Part shown: piece after piece, positions 1-12,500 of the stretch
Layout of the letters: each line of letters opens with the position of its first letter
Numbering within the stretch: position 1 is the stretch's first letter
Assembly (NCBI GenBank): GCA_037043235.1
Contig: JAWRVZ010000086.1
Coordinates: 2,448,001-2,512,000, forward strand
DNA length: 64,000 bases
Source: Rhodeus uyekii
Taxonomy: Eukaryota; Chordata; Actinopteri; Cypriniformes; Acheilognathidae
Direction: 5' to 3'
Program-made: the position numbers and the translations under genes
Notes under the pieces: model-generated
Seen by the model: only the letters and a program-made list of their open reading frames with translations
The model's database searches: none
What the model was told of the DNA's origin: nothing

Positions 1-343
1 TTTGTTGTATTTTTTTGGCTTTAAATAATGCATAAAACATCGCAATCAACCTACATTTTGAAATATTTTCAATTTGATTTATATGGAAACGCTTTACAAG
101 AATGTCCCTTTAGTCAATATTAGTTAATGCATTAATATTAACAAAGAGATATTAATAACGTTTTTTTTTGTTAGATTGTTAACAGATAGGTCTAAAACTT
201 TGATTTAATAATGTATTATTGTTAAAAAGAACAAGAACTAAGTATTTTGCAATGCAAGTTCATGTTGATTAATATTTACATTGACAATTGCAGTGTTACC
301 ATTTGTTATTTGCAGTTGCCTGTGAAAAATTTACTCAACTTAT

Positions 344-388
<45 letters not shown>

Positions 389-1194
389 CACACACGATAG
401 GTCAGTGCTCATATTTAATTTACAAACACTGCAAAAACCGTTCGAAACGATTTTCACCCATGCACAAAAAAACAAGGCAAACAACAGCAGTTGTAAGAAA
501 AAGCTGGACTTTTATTTTGAAGGGACAAACTACTGTCAAATGACTTGAATGAAATGAATAGCTTTAAACTGTTAAGCGTGAAAATATATAATATAAAATA
601 ACTGCTTGGTTTTGTTTTTAGTTTCATTGAAGCAGAAAATATATACAACAAAAAGGCAGAAGTAAGAAACACTTTGAAAAGCATCAGAGATCAAAACGTA
701 CATCAATCATGACTAATAAATACCAATCATTTCCATTTCATTGCGATGAGGTGATATCTTTACAAGGAAATAATAAGCTGGACTCAAATGAATCATTTTC
801 AAGAACAGCATGTGAAGGCAAAACAAAGCAAGTATATTTCTGATTGTGCATTTTTGCTCTAAACGCATGTAGTACTGAGACAAATGAATGGGTCTTGCAT
901 GCAAATGCTCCTATCGGGTCAAATAATGGCATGCCGACAGCTGAAGTCTGGATGGTCATATGTACATCGATTCAAAGCTCATTCAGAAACATACAAACTT
1001 AAACGGCTTCACTGTGAAGTTGAAACAATATGGGCAACAGAAATTTGCATATGATACAGGTTGCATAATATATGCAGGTTTGATCAACAAAATGTTTTTG
1101 AATCTACTTAATTCATACCCACAATTCATGTTTTCATTTGGGTTTAACCGACCCGTCAGAGTACAATCAAAAGGAGCTTGGTAAATTAGTTTAG
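1..1194. other. AT-rich DNA downstream of csrnp1
   Basis: No gene is recognisable. A (TA)n tract lies at 350-383. The short ORFs resemble no known family. Confidence 0.6.
350..383. repeat. (TA)n microsatellite
   Basis: About 17 TA units. Confidence 0.95.
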
Positions 1195-2723
1195 GTAGTT
1201 ACAGCGTAGTAAACACCCACTTTATTATGCCTGTCCAGAATACTCTTCTTTTTCGTTTTCCCCCTCAAGCATAGATTTAGCTCTATTCATATATTACAAA
1301 TGTTTCAATATTTGAAGAACAATGTGGATTTCATTTTTTAATAAAATAATTTGTCAATAAACAGATTAGAATTCTCTGAAATCTACATAGTTACAAAATG
1401 TTAATTCTCTACATCATAGGCAACGTTATCGGCGGTCACATTACAGACCGAAACCTCTGATATTTAAGTCAATAGGTAGATTATACATATATATCAGTTC
1501 ATTAGACAGTGGCTCCTCGTGTTAACAGGCACAAACCTTTCTTTTCTTTTAAAACGCATTGTTCTCTTTATTGCCCAAACCGTGAATAAATAGTCCTAAT
1601 GCTGAAATGCTATACGTGAAATAATTTAACCGAAAGTGTTACTTCATAGTAATAGAATAGATTAAATACTTTGCAGTTGGTGCCCTTTCCTCCACAGCTG
1701 AAACATAAAAGACGTGTTTCACACAGATTAATGTAGGTGGGAAACGTGAACAAGCTGCATTACTTCCACTTCTCCAGAGCACCATGTGGCTCAGATAATA
1801 ATATTCAGCTGGCATTCGGAGAAAAACAAAACAAAAATAAATAACTCGGTAAGAATAAATAAAATCGCTTTGAAATAATGGTCAACAGATATTACGGGAC
1901 ATCTGCGGTGTGTAAAATAAATTAAAAGGAAACCGCTCGCTTTTCTCCACCTCGTGCTGATGATCCAACACCATAAAATGGCATGAAAACAATCTTAGAC
2001 TCAGAGAGAACGGGGCAGGCTTGAGACTGACGCATCTGCTCTCTGATTGGTTCATTTTTTCACAGATAAAGTGCTAGCTGAGGAGCCTCTGGGGGATTTG
2101 TGTACCGTTAGAAAATCCCAAGGAGCCGTTTTGTGGAACAGGAGTCCTTCCTCTAGCTTTGCAAAAAAAGTACAGACCACCATCTCAGGTCGAAAAAGCG
2201 ACCGAGACAGAAGCCCCTCCAAAAGAGGCCATTTAAATGCTGTTGTTTTCTTTTTTTATTTCAGGTGGAAATTCTGCGAAAAAACGCCAAATAACAGCGA
2301 TGGTCAAAATTGGTTGCTTCTGAAAGCTAGAAAAAGTCCCTGAGATACATAATCAGCTTTATGACTCCCATTGGTGCCCCTTCTCAATTCATATAAATAA
2401 CCTTAGCAATGATAATAATAATAATGGTAAATGTTGATAATACCACCAATGTGGGTGAGGAGTTCTTCACCTTCCTGGCCATATGTACAAGTATTCAAAA
2501 ATCAGTCAGCCAGACTAGTTTTTGAAACGAAATGTTAGCTGCCATTGCGATGGCAATAATGATAATAAAGATTGTTATAATAATAACTTAATGCTTTGCT
2601 AACATCTTAAAGGCAGATAATGCAAATGTTGATATCCTGGGTCTCCATTCATAAAGTAAAGAAAAACAAATTCATTTACAATCCCATAGTTCATTTGTAT
2701 AGTGATCCTACAAGAGCCCCACG
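1195..2723 (-). other. csrnp1: Probable csrnp1 3' UTR with AU-rich elements
   Basis: The sequence after the TAA is AT-rich and has no other gene. Read on the minus strand it has two TTATTTATT nonamers, at 1844-1836 and 1862-1854, plus further ATTTA pentamers. Such motifs destabilise immediate-early mRNAs, which fits csrnp1 biology. Candidate AATAAA signals lie at 2260-2255, 1572-1567 and 1226-1221. The end chosen here uses the last of these and is uncertain. Confidence 0.45.
1836..1862 (-). promoter_or_regulatory. Pair of AU-rich element nonamers
   Basis: Two TTATTTATT nonamers lie ten bases apart on the minus strand (1836-1844 and 1854-1862), inside the probable csrnp1 3' UTR. This matches the minimal functional AU-rich element consensus. 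AT-rich DNA can give it by chance, but a pair within 30 bases is suggestive. Confidence 0.4.
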
Positions 2724-3686
2724 TTAGACTTTTACAGACTCCATCACTGACAGCTTCATGGCATCTTCTAGCGTTTGATTGTCCGTGAAGGTGGCCGGAG
2801 GTTCTGGGACTGAATCTGACAGGCCTATCAGAGACTCCAGGAGACACGTGCCTGGATCGGCCGCCTGCGGAAGGCTGGGGTACGTAGGCAACTGGAACTG
2901 AAAGAAGTTGTCCACATGCTCGTACTCCTTGAGGGAGTTGTACAGCGAACTCGGTCCCAGACAAGGAAAGCCATCGAAGAACTCCAGGTCTGACTCGGAT
3001 GACAGGCTCAGGTCCATGTAGCTGGCAGAGTGATCGATGGAGGGTGAGGGCGTGTGGGGGACGGAGCCATTGTGGAAGAGAGCGATACCTTGATTGGCGT
3101 TCTCGTCTAAGAGCTCAGACATGGCCTTGCGGTTGTTGTCTGTTTGTGACGTGCTGAGCTTGTCGTCCGCCGCACTGAAGATGCCATAGCCCATCGACTC
3201 GCTCTTTTTCTGCTGGTTGTTGTAGTTGTCATTACACTCCCTGACAGAACCGTCCTCATTGTCCGTGTCGCTAAAGCTTAGGATTCTCGTGAGTCCATTT
3301 TCGTCCACGTCTAGCGGTGACTGCTCGCTCTGAGCATTTTCAGCGGATTCAGAGTCCTCGCTCTGGCCTGAAGAACTAGAGGAATCTGTCATGTCGCTGC
3401 TACAGCTGTTCTCTCCCACAGATACTAGTTCTGAGCTGAAGTGAAAAGTGGGCGTCTCTGGAGTGGTGCTGCTCTCTGCTGGGTGGCTTGGGGAACTGCA
3501 GTTTGGCTGATCCTCAGACGGCGACTCGCTCTCTGGCGCGTGCTCCTCCAAACGCTTCTCCAGCTCCAGCTTCATGATGGTGTGGATGTAGTGGGTCTGA
3601 ACTCGGCTGGAGTTGAACTCGATGCGTCCCTGCGTGTTTCCACAGCCATCTTTAGTGCAGCCACATGGAAAGGATGAGTGGTCCAT
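2724..3686 (-). CDS. csrnp1: csrnp1 last coding exon (rest of Cys-rich domain, activation region, stop)
   Basis: The exon begins directly after ACAG at 3687 and opens with MDHSSFPCGCTKDGC. That completes the Cys-rich domain together with IKCQ from the previous exon; this Met is internal, not a start. GRIEFN and HTIMKLELEKRLEE follow, then a long acidic Ser-rich tail containing NSCSSDMTDSSSS, LTRILSFSDTDNEDG, LLDENANQG and MDLSLSSESDLEFFDGF. It ends in LESLIGLSDS and VKV with TAA at 2726-2724. The tail is probably the transactivation region. Confidence 0.94.
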   Translation of the reverse strand: MDHSSFPCGCTKDGCGNTQGRIEFNSSRVQTHYIHTIMKLELEKRLEEHAPESESPSEDQPNCSSPSHPAESSTTPETPTFHFSSELVSVGENSCSSDMTDSSSSSGQSEDSESAENAQSEQSPLDVDENGLTRILSFSDTDNEDGSVRECNDNYNNQQKKSESMGYGIFSAADDKLSTSQTDNNRKAMSELLDENANQGIALFHNGSVPHTPSPSIDHSASYMDLSLSSESDLEFFDGFPCLGPSSLYNSLKEYEHVDNFFQFQLPTYPSLPQAADPGTCLLESLIGLSDSVPEPPATFTDNQTLEDAMKLSVMESVKV

Positions 3687-6600
3687 CTGTAAAGACAGTA
3701 AACATTACATTAATGCATCAAGGAAGTGAATGTAAATATGAGAAATTTAATTTTAGAATACAAAGTTTATATAATGTTATATTTTAAAAGAATATTTGAA
3801 AAGATTAAATACAACTTATTTTGTGTATTAAAATATAACACTAGTACCATTCAAAAGATCCCCAAGGCTGTTTATTTGATCTAAAATACAGTAATCTCGT
3901 GAAATATATAGTACTATTTTAACATTTCGGAGATGGCAAAGCTGAATTTACAACAGCCATTAGTCCAGGCTTCAGTCACATGATACTTCTGAAATCTATG
4001 TAGTTAGGTGCGGTTAAATTTAGTAAAACAATAATACAAATTATTTTAAGTTCTCAGGACTGATAAATGGAAAGCATTTATTTAACATAGTAAGAGACAT
4101 GTATAACATTATAAAACTGTATTTATTAAATACATTGTGACCCTGTTTGTTTTTTTCAATACTGAACTAAAATTTTAAACGATAAGTGTATGCATTGGGC
4201 GCATTCTCTACAGTTAGAGTTACAGGAGTGATAACTAAATATAACAGATAACCTTGGAAGTTCGAGGAAGTCTGTCGGAAATGCTCACCTGACATTTGAT
4301 CCCAGCCAGACTACAGCTGCAGCTCTCCGGCTCGCAGAAGCCCTGGCAGTCACATCCGCAGTCTTCTCTCGACGTACGCAGCTCATGCAGTTGGCGCTTT
4401 TCCTCTTTATCGATTTTTTTCACACCAGCGGCTTTGAGGATGGTGTGCCTCCTCTTAGATGGGTAAGGATGCAGGAAGGATCCGTCATCCAGGTTCACTC
4501 CGCTGAGGTCGATTTCATCATCAGGAATATCGTCGACAGTCAACCTTTCAGCCTCTTCGGATCCTTGGGTACCATTTTTCGTAAGCTGTCACAGGAAAAG
4601 GACATTTACATCATTATGATGATGTTTTGATTTAAATACAGTTTCTTTGACCTCGATGTGTGAAAATTAAATTCTCTACCTTCAGCTTAAGAGCTTCCAG
4701 TTTCTCCTCCCTCATTCGGTTTTTGAGTTTCTCTTGCCGTAGGTGGCGCTGTGCTACGGCAAACTCCGCTAAGGTGTAGCGGCGCTGGGCACTGTGCCTT
4801 TGCACCATGCCAAGGGTGCAGCCACCCCGGCTGGGCACGCTGGTGAAGCCCTGGCAGCGAGGAAAGAAGAAGACCGTAACCTGGTCAAACTGCACGTTGC
4901 CTCGCCGTGTGCGCTTGGCTTTCTTCAGGATAGATGTGGCTGAAAAAAAAACCAGACAGAAAGAGAGGATATATAAAGACATTCAGGCTTGTGGTGGAAT
5001 TGAAAAGAAAACATTACATGGAAAACAGCGGGTGAAAACAGTCACATGACTTTACGCTTGGAATTTCTTTAAGGAAAATTAAGAGCACATGTCTGAGAGA
5101 GTGGTGGAGAAAAAGAAAGTTCAGTTCCTAGTATCTCATTGGGGAGTATTTGAGTAGGAATTGTGCCAAGCCTAATGGGAAGACTTGGAGTGGGTGAGTC
5201 TCTTGTGTAAACATCAAGTTCACATTAACGTTATTGCACTACATCGCCACTAGATGGCAGTCCACATATAGCAAATCAGCACATTATAAATGCCAGAGTT
5301 ACAATCATTCCATCATTCTACACTGTAAAAAGAGCATTTCACAAATCAACATCAGAACAGATGTGCAAAAAGTTCAGCTAGTTGTTTTCAATCAAATCCA
5401 GTCACATGGAAAGACAACTGCAATACTCTTCACTCTCGTGTCTGACAAACAATCTACAAAGGAATTTCCTTTTGGCGCAGAAGTGTGCAGGGGGAGTAAA
5501 GCGTCCAAAATCACAACCCAGAGGCTGGATGATCTGGAGGTTTGAGGTTTCTGGAAGTGGTGAGGGCATTCAAGACACTTGCTTTTTAACAAAACACACT
5601 GCACTCTTTATATAAGACAGGCCATCTAGCCACACTTTTCTTGCTAATTATTCCTACAGTCAGTCAATGTCAGTGGTCGAAGCATTTCAAAAGGAAGGAT
5701 TTTTTTTTTCTTTTATTGTACATTCCGTATCCTTTGCACTGGAATACTGATGTTGAGCAGTTAGACTCTGTGAGAGAAGCTCATTTTCCCTTGGGGCCAA
5801 AAGCTCACTGATTGTTATCTGAAGGGGATGGAGGGGATGGATCTCACTGTCCCCACAGCTGGTTTATATTAGACTTGCAATGGTGGGAACGCAAACTCAC
5901 GCTCGTATTTTAGAAGCCCATATAGAAGCTTGTGTAAATATGTTTTGCTCATCTAACAAGCCTCAAAGTACAGTGAAAAAGTGGTCTCAAATGAACATTC
6001 AGAGCAGTTTTTTGCATTATCAAGTTGGTATTGGGGATCTTATGAATTACAGTAAACAAGCACTGATTTGACATTGAGTTGCGCAATGAATCAGATTTTG
6101 GTGACTTCATCTAATATGCTCAAAATGATAATTATGCATGTTAGTCAGGGTAGACAATGTTTTATTTTAACTGAATGAAAATGATGGACAGATAAAACAG
6201 TGTCTTCGGTGGTTTGTTAAGTGTGTTGGTGCAAATCATTATTTAAATCTGAAAACATTGGTTGTGAATGCATTAGAGATGCAAGCTACTGAAAAGATTG
6301 TGCAATACTGTTTAAAAGTTCAGTGTCAGTAAGTTTTTTTTTTTAAGTTTAAGAAAAACTTTTCAGCAAGGACATTAAACTGAACAAAAGTGACAGTAAA
6401 GACAAATTGTTACAGAAGATGTCTTTCAAAATCTGGTTCTTTTCAACCATCTGTAATAATTTAGTCAAAGACCTAGCTAAACGGCTAAACAGTTTTCTGA
6501 TAATAAAACAAAAACACATGTATTTAAAAGCACCAAATCAGCATATTAGAATGATTTCTGAGGAGTCATGTGACATTGAAGACTGAGTACAAAAATAAAA

Positions 6601-7322
6601 CCTGTCTGCCACTCATGTCAAATTAAATATACCGTCTAACCTGCCTACGCTCCATTCTCTGGCTGTGTTTAATAAACACAAGCAGACAGCCATATCGTTT
6701 CCCTTCCTCTTCTCTTCATCCCTGCTCCGCTCCCCTTCAGTCTTTCTCAGCACCTGTTCTGGGTTCATGCCCAGTGCTTAGACAAAGCTCTGCGTTCATT
6801 CTATCTCTGTCACATGGCACACTCTCTGGCTCCCTGCCCTGCCATCCTGGGAAACTCACAACTGTTTGCTCACCCCCCTCCAAAAAAAACCCGGATGAGC
6901 GGCCCGCAGGAGGTGACCTGGTGAAAGTGGCATGCATCAAAACATCCTGTGTAATTAGCTGCATCCATGCAATTAATCTTGCACCTTCCGTATCTCAATA
7001 ACACCTTATCAGGTAGGACACAGAATGGTTGAGATAAGCCTTGCAGACCTTATACATGGGAAACAGCAACGGAGATGGAAGTTTGACCATCTAACCTAAT
7101 CAGAGAATGAATTATTCGATGGGAAAGGGGAAACTCACTGTTTAAGGACGTTGCTGGAGAGCTGGGGTTGCTGGGGGTTGAATCCAGGGTGTCGGAGTAG
7201 CAGCTCTCCCCATCCGAGTCCCATTCAGAGTAGGCAGAGGAGGAGAGAGAGGAGGGGGAGGAGGAAGAGTAGCACGGGTCCTCCTCCACCTCCTCATACT
7301 TCCTCTTGAGAACCCCGCTCAT
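2724..7322 (-). CDS. csrnp1: Cysteine/serine-rich nuclear protein 1, four coding exons
   Basis: CSRNP/AXUD1 proteins are nuclear, bind DNA and activate transcription; CSRNP1 is known as an AXIN1-induced gene. Joining 7322-7139, 4939-4680, 4585-4289 and 3686-2724 gives 1704 nt, 567 codons plus stop, close to the roughly 590 residues of mammalian CSRNP1. All introns are GT-AG and all phases agree. The order of parts is family-typical: MSGVLKRKYEEV start, Ser-rich stretch, TSILKKAKR and FFPRCQGFTSVPSRGGCTLG block, EEKLEALKLK helix, Cys-rich block with CGCDC and CSCSLAGIKCQ continuing into FPCGCTKDGC, then an acidic Ser-rich C-terminus ending in VKV. FFPRCQGFTSVPSRGGCTLGM and the C-terminal LESLIGLSDS resemble CSRNP1 more than CSRNP2 or CSRNP3. 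Teleosts usually keep csrnp1a and csrnp1b; I cannot tell which this is. No inactivating change was seen. Confidence 0.95.
3850..3996 (-). repeat. Copy of dispersed MITE-like family (family 1), in a csrnp1 intron
   Basis: It carries the family's CAAGGCTG, TTTATTTGATC, AATACAGTAAT, GGCAAAGCTGAATTT and CACATGATACTTCTGAAATC segments. It runs opposite to the other copies in the window. This is a common cyprinid interspersed repeat; its class is not assigned here. Confidence 0.7.
4289..4585 (-). CDS. csrnp1: csrnp1 third coding exon (first half of the Cys-rich domain)
   Basis: The exon is 297 nt (99 codons, phase 0 at both ends), between a TGACAG acceptor and a CAG|GTGAGC donor. It encodes an acidic DDIPDDEIDL stretch, FLHPYPSKRRHTILKAAGVKKID, then SREDCGCDCQGFCEPESC and CSCSLAGIKCQ. 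The clustered cysteines suggest metal binding. Only 94 bp of intron separates it from the second coding exon. Confidence 0.93.
4680..4939 (-). CDS. csrnp1: csrnp1 second coding exon (conserved N-terminal domain)
   Basis: It follows a T-rich tract and CAG acceptor and ends at AAG|GTAGAG. The 260 nt complete the split codon from the previous exon and end in phase 0. It encodes the TSILKKAKRTRRGNV, FFPRCQGFTSVPSRGGCTLG and YTLAEFAVAQ segments, then a charged likely helix ending EEKLEALKLK. The basic RRGNV stretch is a plausible nuclear localisation or DNA-contact region, which is inference. Confidence 0.93.
4940..7138 (-). other. csrnp1: csrnp1 intron between coding exons 1 and 2
   Basis: A GT-AG intron of 2.2 kb. 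It holds a dispersed MITE-like copy at about 6308-6600. The rest is AT-rich with no recognisable exon. Confidence 0.85.
6308..6600 (+). repeat. Copy of dispersed MITE-like family (family 1)
   Basis: It begins with a degenerate TTTGGGGTCAGTAAG-type terminus. AAAAGTGACAGTAAAGACA follows, then AGCACCAAATCAGCATATTA and GAATGATTTCTGAGGAGTCA. The 3' part is missing. Confidence 0.7.
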
Positions 7323-7341
7323 GGCGCTAGCGTTTGGTGAT
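7139..7341 (-). CDS. csrnp1: csrnp1 first coding exon
   Basis: The exon starts after a CCCACAG acceptor, so 7341 is its first base. It carries 19 nt of 5' UTR, then ATG at 7322-7320. An in-frame ATG at 7358 lies in the intron beyond this acceptor, so 7322 is preferred; it also gives the family-typical MSGVLKRKYEEV start. The coded part is 61 codons plus one base and is rich in Ser, Glu and Asp. The donor is CA|GTGAGT at 7138. Confidence 0.9.
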
Positions 7342-9472
7342 CTGTGGGAAACAAGCAAAGACAGGAAAGAATTATAGGAGTGTTAAAGGCTGTCTACACT
7401 TATGGGGTAAGTGTAGGGTTTTCATTGCAAAATGCTCTCCATCCATATTAGCGTATTCCAAAGGTTTTGCATCCAAGTTTACTTCAGAAAAGCTCACCAA
7501 GATGATACAGTGAGACTAAACGTAAAGTTCTCACTCAATCTCTCACCACTTACTGGTCCGGTCATGGTCAATCGCCATTTCATGTTTAGTCCAAAAATCA
7601 ATTGCCCTCATGTTTTGCCGCAGCACAGTAAATTCTCTCATCTTGGCAGGAATGTAGAATGAAGATTGTACAAAGTAACATCCATCTCTACCTACACTGC
7701 GCGCTAATCACAGTGTGGCTGGAAGGCCAAAACATGGAGAAAATGAAGCCATTTCAAGTGTATCTGGATTAGTGTAGACACAGCCAATCTGATTTTGACC
7801 TACAGCTAATTTGTTTTGCTATGAATATTGTATCGGTATCGCAAGAGGTGTTTAGATGTTATCGGCCAGTCTAGCATTCTTATTGTTCTAATAGCAGTTA
7901 AATGTCCAGTGAGGTTTTAAAAAAAGGCTATGAGCATTACACTCCAAACAAGCAGCTGACCACGCTTTATGCTGCCTCGAGCAGCGAGGAAAACAGGAAG
8001 TAATCAATCACGTCCCTCCAGTGCAAGTCAACAATTACCAGACCCTTCACCCACTTCCAAATCCAATCGCATAGACAAATACATCGATTAGGACGGGGGT
8101 TGATTACATAGTCACATTAGCGAGGAGGGTAAATTTAGGTTACCCTACTCAAAAAGCACACATCACTGAGCTAGTAGCGGCAATTACACTTTACACAGCT
8201 GCTAAATGCATTTTATGGGACTCTGTAGTAAATGTGTACACACAGCTTGGCACAGTAAACATGTTTATGTAAGCCTAGGCTGCATTTGTCGCTGCTCCCG
8301 TGGAGAGGTTGCTTATTGGGCAATAAAAGCAATCAATCCTTTGGCAGGAAGAGTCTAGCCGGTGCCCATCAGCTTTTAAGGGTCACAGCCGGTGCAGCGC
8401 AGAGGCGTTTACACAAAACCATCATTTGATACTGGCGGCTGTGGACTCGTTTGTTTCTCTGCCCTGAGATAAACCCCAATCAGCTAGATCACCTCAGGCT
8501 CTGCCTCTCGCGCACTCCACAGCTCAGACACAGGCACAATGGAAGGGAGGACAAGGTTTGATTTAAAGATAAAAGTTTTCACTGCAACGCGAAACGAAAA
8601 TAATTTAAACTTAAGATGGGACAGCCAGTCGTAAGTCAGTTCTAGAACTATATCCAGTGATAAAACAGGGTCATATCTTCACAGGAGTGATGAGCAGTAA
8701 ATAAGTGTTTCAGAACAAGGCTCGTTCCCAGCAAGACAGCCACTTCAGAGAAAAAGTGACAGACGGTCGTGACAGGCAGATTACACAGCTCATGATGTTG
8801 GTCTATGGTGTGTCATCAACTAAAAAATAAAGAACCAACTGACACTGATTCATCCCCGTCATATAGAGTGTGACTAACTCAATATGACTCAATAGTAGTC
8901 TGCCATTTGTCTAATAATCATCCCTTGGAAGTTAATTTTACAATATCAAAGTGTACAAATACTTTCTGGTTTAAGTTCAAATTGAGCACTTGTGTAACAA
9001 TACATTGACTAACATCGTTCGATCTTCCCTCAGGATGCACAATATAACCAGTATTAGTTTTTTTTCTAATTATGTTAGACATTACATGTTGGACTTTAAT
9101 TTTATATTGAATTTACTTATATGCGCATATTTAATTGTGCATGCTAATTTCCACCATTTTTCCATTAGATTACCTAACGCTCATTTTAAGGTATTCTTTA
9201 ATAACACTAATAATTGAACGCTGTAATCTTTAGCAAATGGCAAAATATACATTTTTCACATGTGAAGTAATACCTACTTGTAGATTTAAATTGATTTAAG
9301 CGATTTATTTTTAATTTAAACATAGCAAAACAGTGTGGTGATAAACTTAATATTGGTGCGTCTCTAACCTTCTGAAAAGATTGTGTGACTTCCCTTTCCC
9401 ACAAGTTGTTCTGTTAACAAGCAGAACTTCTTTCTCTGTGCATGTGGGTTTCACACATTAGTGCTGCCGTCG

Positions 9473-9502
9473 CAAACGTGCCAGACATCGAGGGCACGTT
9501 TG
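9473..9502. repeat. Perfect inverted repeat with 10-base arms
   Basis: CAAACGTGCC and its exact complement GGCACGTTTG flank a 10-base spacer. It lies in a CpG-bearing part of inferred csrnp1 intron 1 and may be a dimeric binding site or a hairpin. Confidence 0.6.
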
Positions 9503-12500
9503 TGCCGTCTGCACATTCAGCCGTGTCTCCTCGGCTGCCAAACGTCGCTGCCAAAAAGCACAAGGTGAGTCTTATCTGCGTCTGAACCTCACAGTATCTT
9601 CCACGACTCAAACTTATCTGCTCGTGCAACACCAGCTGAAAGCAAACAAAGCTCGAACCTTGACTAGAGGAAATCTACAAACCAAACAGTTTGAAAGCCA
9701 CGCAATAGTTTGCGACACGCGTTTATACTCTGACATGGTTTTAAACATACAAATGACACAGCAGCTGACGTGTCTGAAAACGGCTGTACGGACAAGGGAC
9801 ATAATCTATTTTTATTCCAAAGAGTATGTGTCCAGATCTGTCCTCATTTGCATGCAAACGGAGCCAGCGCAGGGAGTATGAACCCTTACAAGCTACGTCT
9901 TGACTGAAATCAAGCAGCTTTCTGCTCAGACAAGCCCACAGGGCTTGGCAGGAAAATATTTTAGTTTTTATATACAACCGCAGAGAACTTGACACTTGAC
10001 TCACCACTCAAGTGGAGAAGACGGCAAAACAACCGAAGAACTCAGCCAATTTACTAGTCAAATGAGCAGATGAGGATGTCACGTTTCTAAAAGCAAACCA
10101 CTCACGTTTGCACAAGAAACCACCTGAACACGGTATATCTGGTGCTCACCACACCCTCGTTTTTTGTCAGACTCTCAGACACTGAGTTTACCATCACATT
10201 CAACCATCATCACTGCTCCTCATTTATCAGAGAAAAAGAGAGAACTCCCTGAGGACAGCATGCATGCCTACCAAGCAGAGGAGTTTTAATTAAGGACTCT
10301 GGACAGTGAGGAGAGGGGGAGGACGGCACAGGAGAGATGGAGATAAAGGGGGGGGAGAGAGAGCAAAACCTGGGTGTTAGAAGTGGGTCATTGTCTCTTG
10401 ACTGCAGCCTACCTGACACATTGATTTGTTAATCTTGCTTAACGGGCAGAAACAATGACGACAAGCTAATCCCAGGAACAAGAGAAGGGGGGGAATGTGG
10501 AGGGCTCAGCTGTAGGTCAATCTGGAGCTTGTCCTGTTGCACTACAACATCAGCAGCGACTTGAAATACGAGCAAGAAATCTCACATATAAAAAACGAGC
10601 AGTCAAAACACACCATCTACCTATAAATCCACCATAGAGCGGATCTGGATTTCACATTCAGGCAGAAGCTGTCACCGCCGAGGTATCCCAGACTCTCCGA
10701 GCAGGTGAGACGTTCGCACTGGAGCATAAATTATGCAGGACTGCCATTCCAATAAAGGCAGTGCACTGATGAGGAATTCTCAATGTTGTTGTCGCCAAGG
10801 ACGGAGGATATAAATCTAGCAAAGAAAACGAGAATGGCCACAAAAGCAGCAGACTGCTGAAACTGGATCTCAATCTGCAGGCTCACAGCAGTTAAACAAA
10901 AAAGCTTTGTTAAAAATAGTTTAACTCACCACCCAGCGTAAAAAAAAAGAAAAGAAAAGCCAGCACCATGGAGCAGCCTGTCTGAACTGCAAACAGTGGA
11001 ATCCCGACCTCATCTTATGCAAGAGCGTTGACTTTGCCCCTCCAGCTCACGGATTTCATCCAGATAATGTAATGGCAGCAGCATGTACCTCATCTAAAAT
11101 ACCTAATAATATACAAAAGTGTGGCTAGGAAACCTGGCTGCTAAAGATAAAAATCACTTGCAAGATCATTGGAATCAAATCCAGATTCCACAATTGCACC
11201 AGAATAAAAAGAAAACGCTCCCCCTGCTGGTCAGCTCTTAAGAACTGCAGTCAAGAGGAGGGGGAGACGTGTGCTGTTCCGTTCTTCAGTCTAGATGTTC
11301 AACTACGCCAGAGACATTCTGTTCCTGAGCTTTAACTCATGCAGAGTACACATTCATCCCAAACAGAAGTGTGCACTGATGTGGGAGGAGAGTAGCGGGC
11401 GAGAACTTTAAACAAATAAATAATGCAATGTCTCCAGCCCACAGGAATTCTACTCTGGCATGGCGACACATTCTGTAATAGTCTATCCATCCCAGATGTG
11501 TCTGTAGTCCAGACCACTATTGCCCAAGAGGAATCACCTCAGACAGAAACATCTATAAAAACACTCATCACCAGTAATCAATGATTACATTATTATTGTG
11601 GAGATTTGTTTCACAGACCTGTTCAACTCAGTTTTACAGTATAGACTCTTTATCACACTGCGCATTTCCAACTTTGAAATGAGCAGACAATACAAGATTT
11701 ATAAAACACCACAATGTGTCTAACAGTTTAGTATAGTGCAACAAAAAAAAAAGAACAAAAGATTACTTTTTAATTATAAATACTTATTTTTTAAATATGT
11801 CTTTATATATGAAAATATATAGCTACCTTTTCAATTTTAGAATGGAATTTTGGGGGGGAATCCATGGCACTAAAAAACTGAAAACCCCTGACTTAAAGGC
11901 ATAACAAATCATAAAAAAATTATCCAGCCATATCAAAACACCCTCTGAAAGTTATTCAACAGTTCTGAGCAAATTGTTCCCCAGGTTTCTAGTCAACGGA
12001 CGGAAAATATGACCGCTCAGGAAATTGCTTAAACGGAATGGAGATATTTCCATTACACAGAACAATTTGCATCAATATCCGAAATGCAAACTTCCAACAG
12101 TGCGCAAAGTGTAGCGTCCTTGAGAAGTCATCAGCACGAATACCTTAATGGTGGCTAAGCACATAGTAGCCATCTTTACCAGTCTCTTAAGACTCTCAAG
12201 GGAGAGTATGTGTGTGTCTAGGGAGGGGGGAGCTCAGGGGTCAGCAGCTCATGTCTGGGGCGCTCACTGGTACCTCACAAGCTGGGAAGAATGCTTGTGA
12301 GTGACAAAACAGATGGGATCCCTCTGCTTCTCTGTTTTTGAGACATCAGGACCTCACCTCCCCCAATACCAGTGCACAAAAGCCACACAGCAAACTAGCT
12401 CAAATAGCGACATCAATCTGTGGGTGGGTGCTTCATAAAAAAAGATGACGCGCTGTGATGTACACTAATGATGCAGACATCATCTTGATTTAAAAAAGAA

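Noticed and set aside
2599..2964. Minus-strand ORF overlapping the csrnp1 last exon
   Set aside because: It is an out-of-frame shadow of the csrnp1 coding sequence and 3' UTR.
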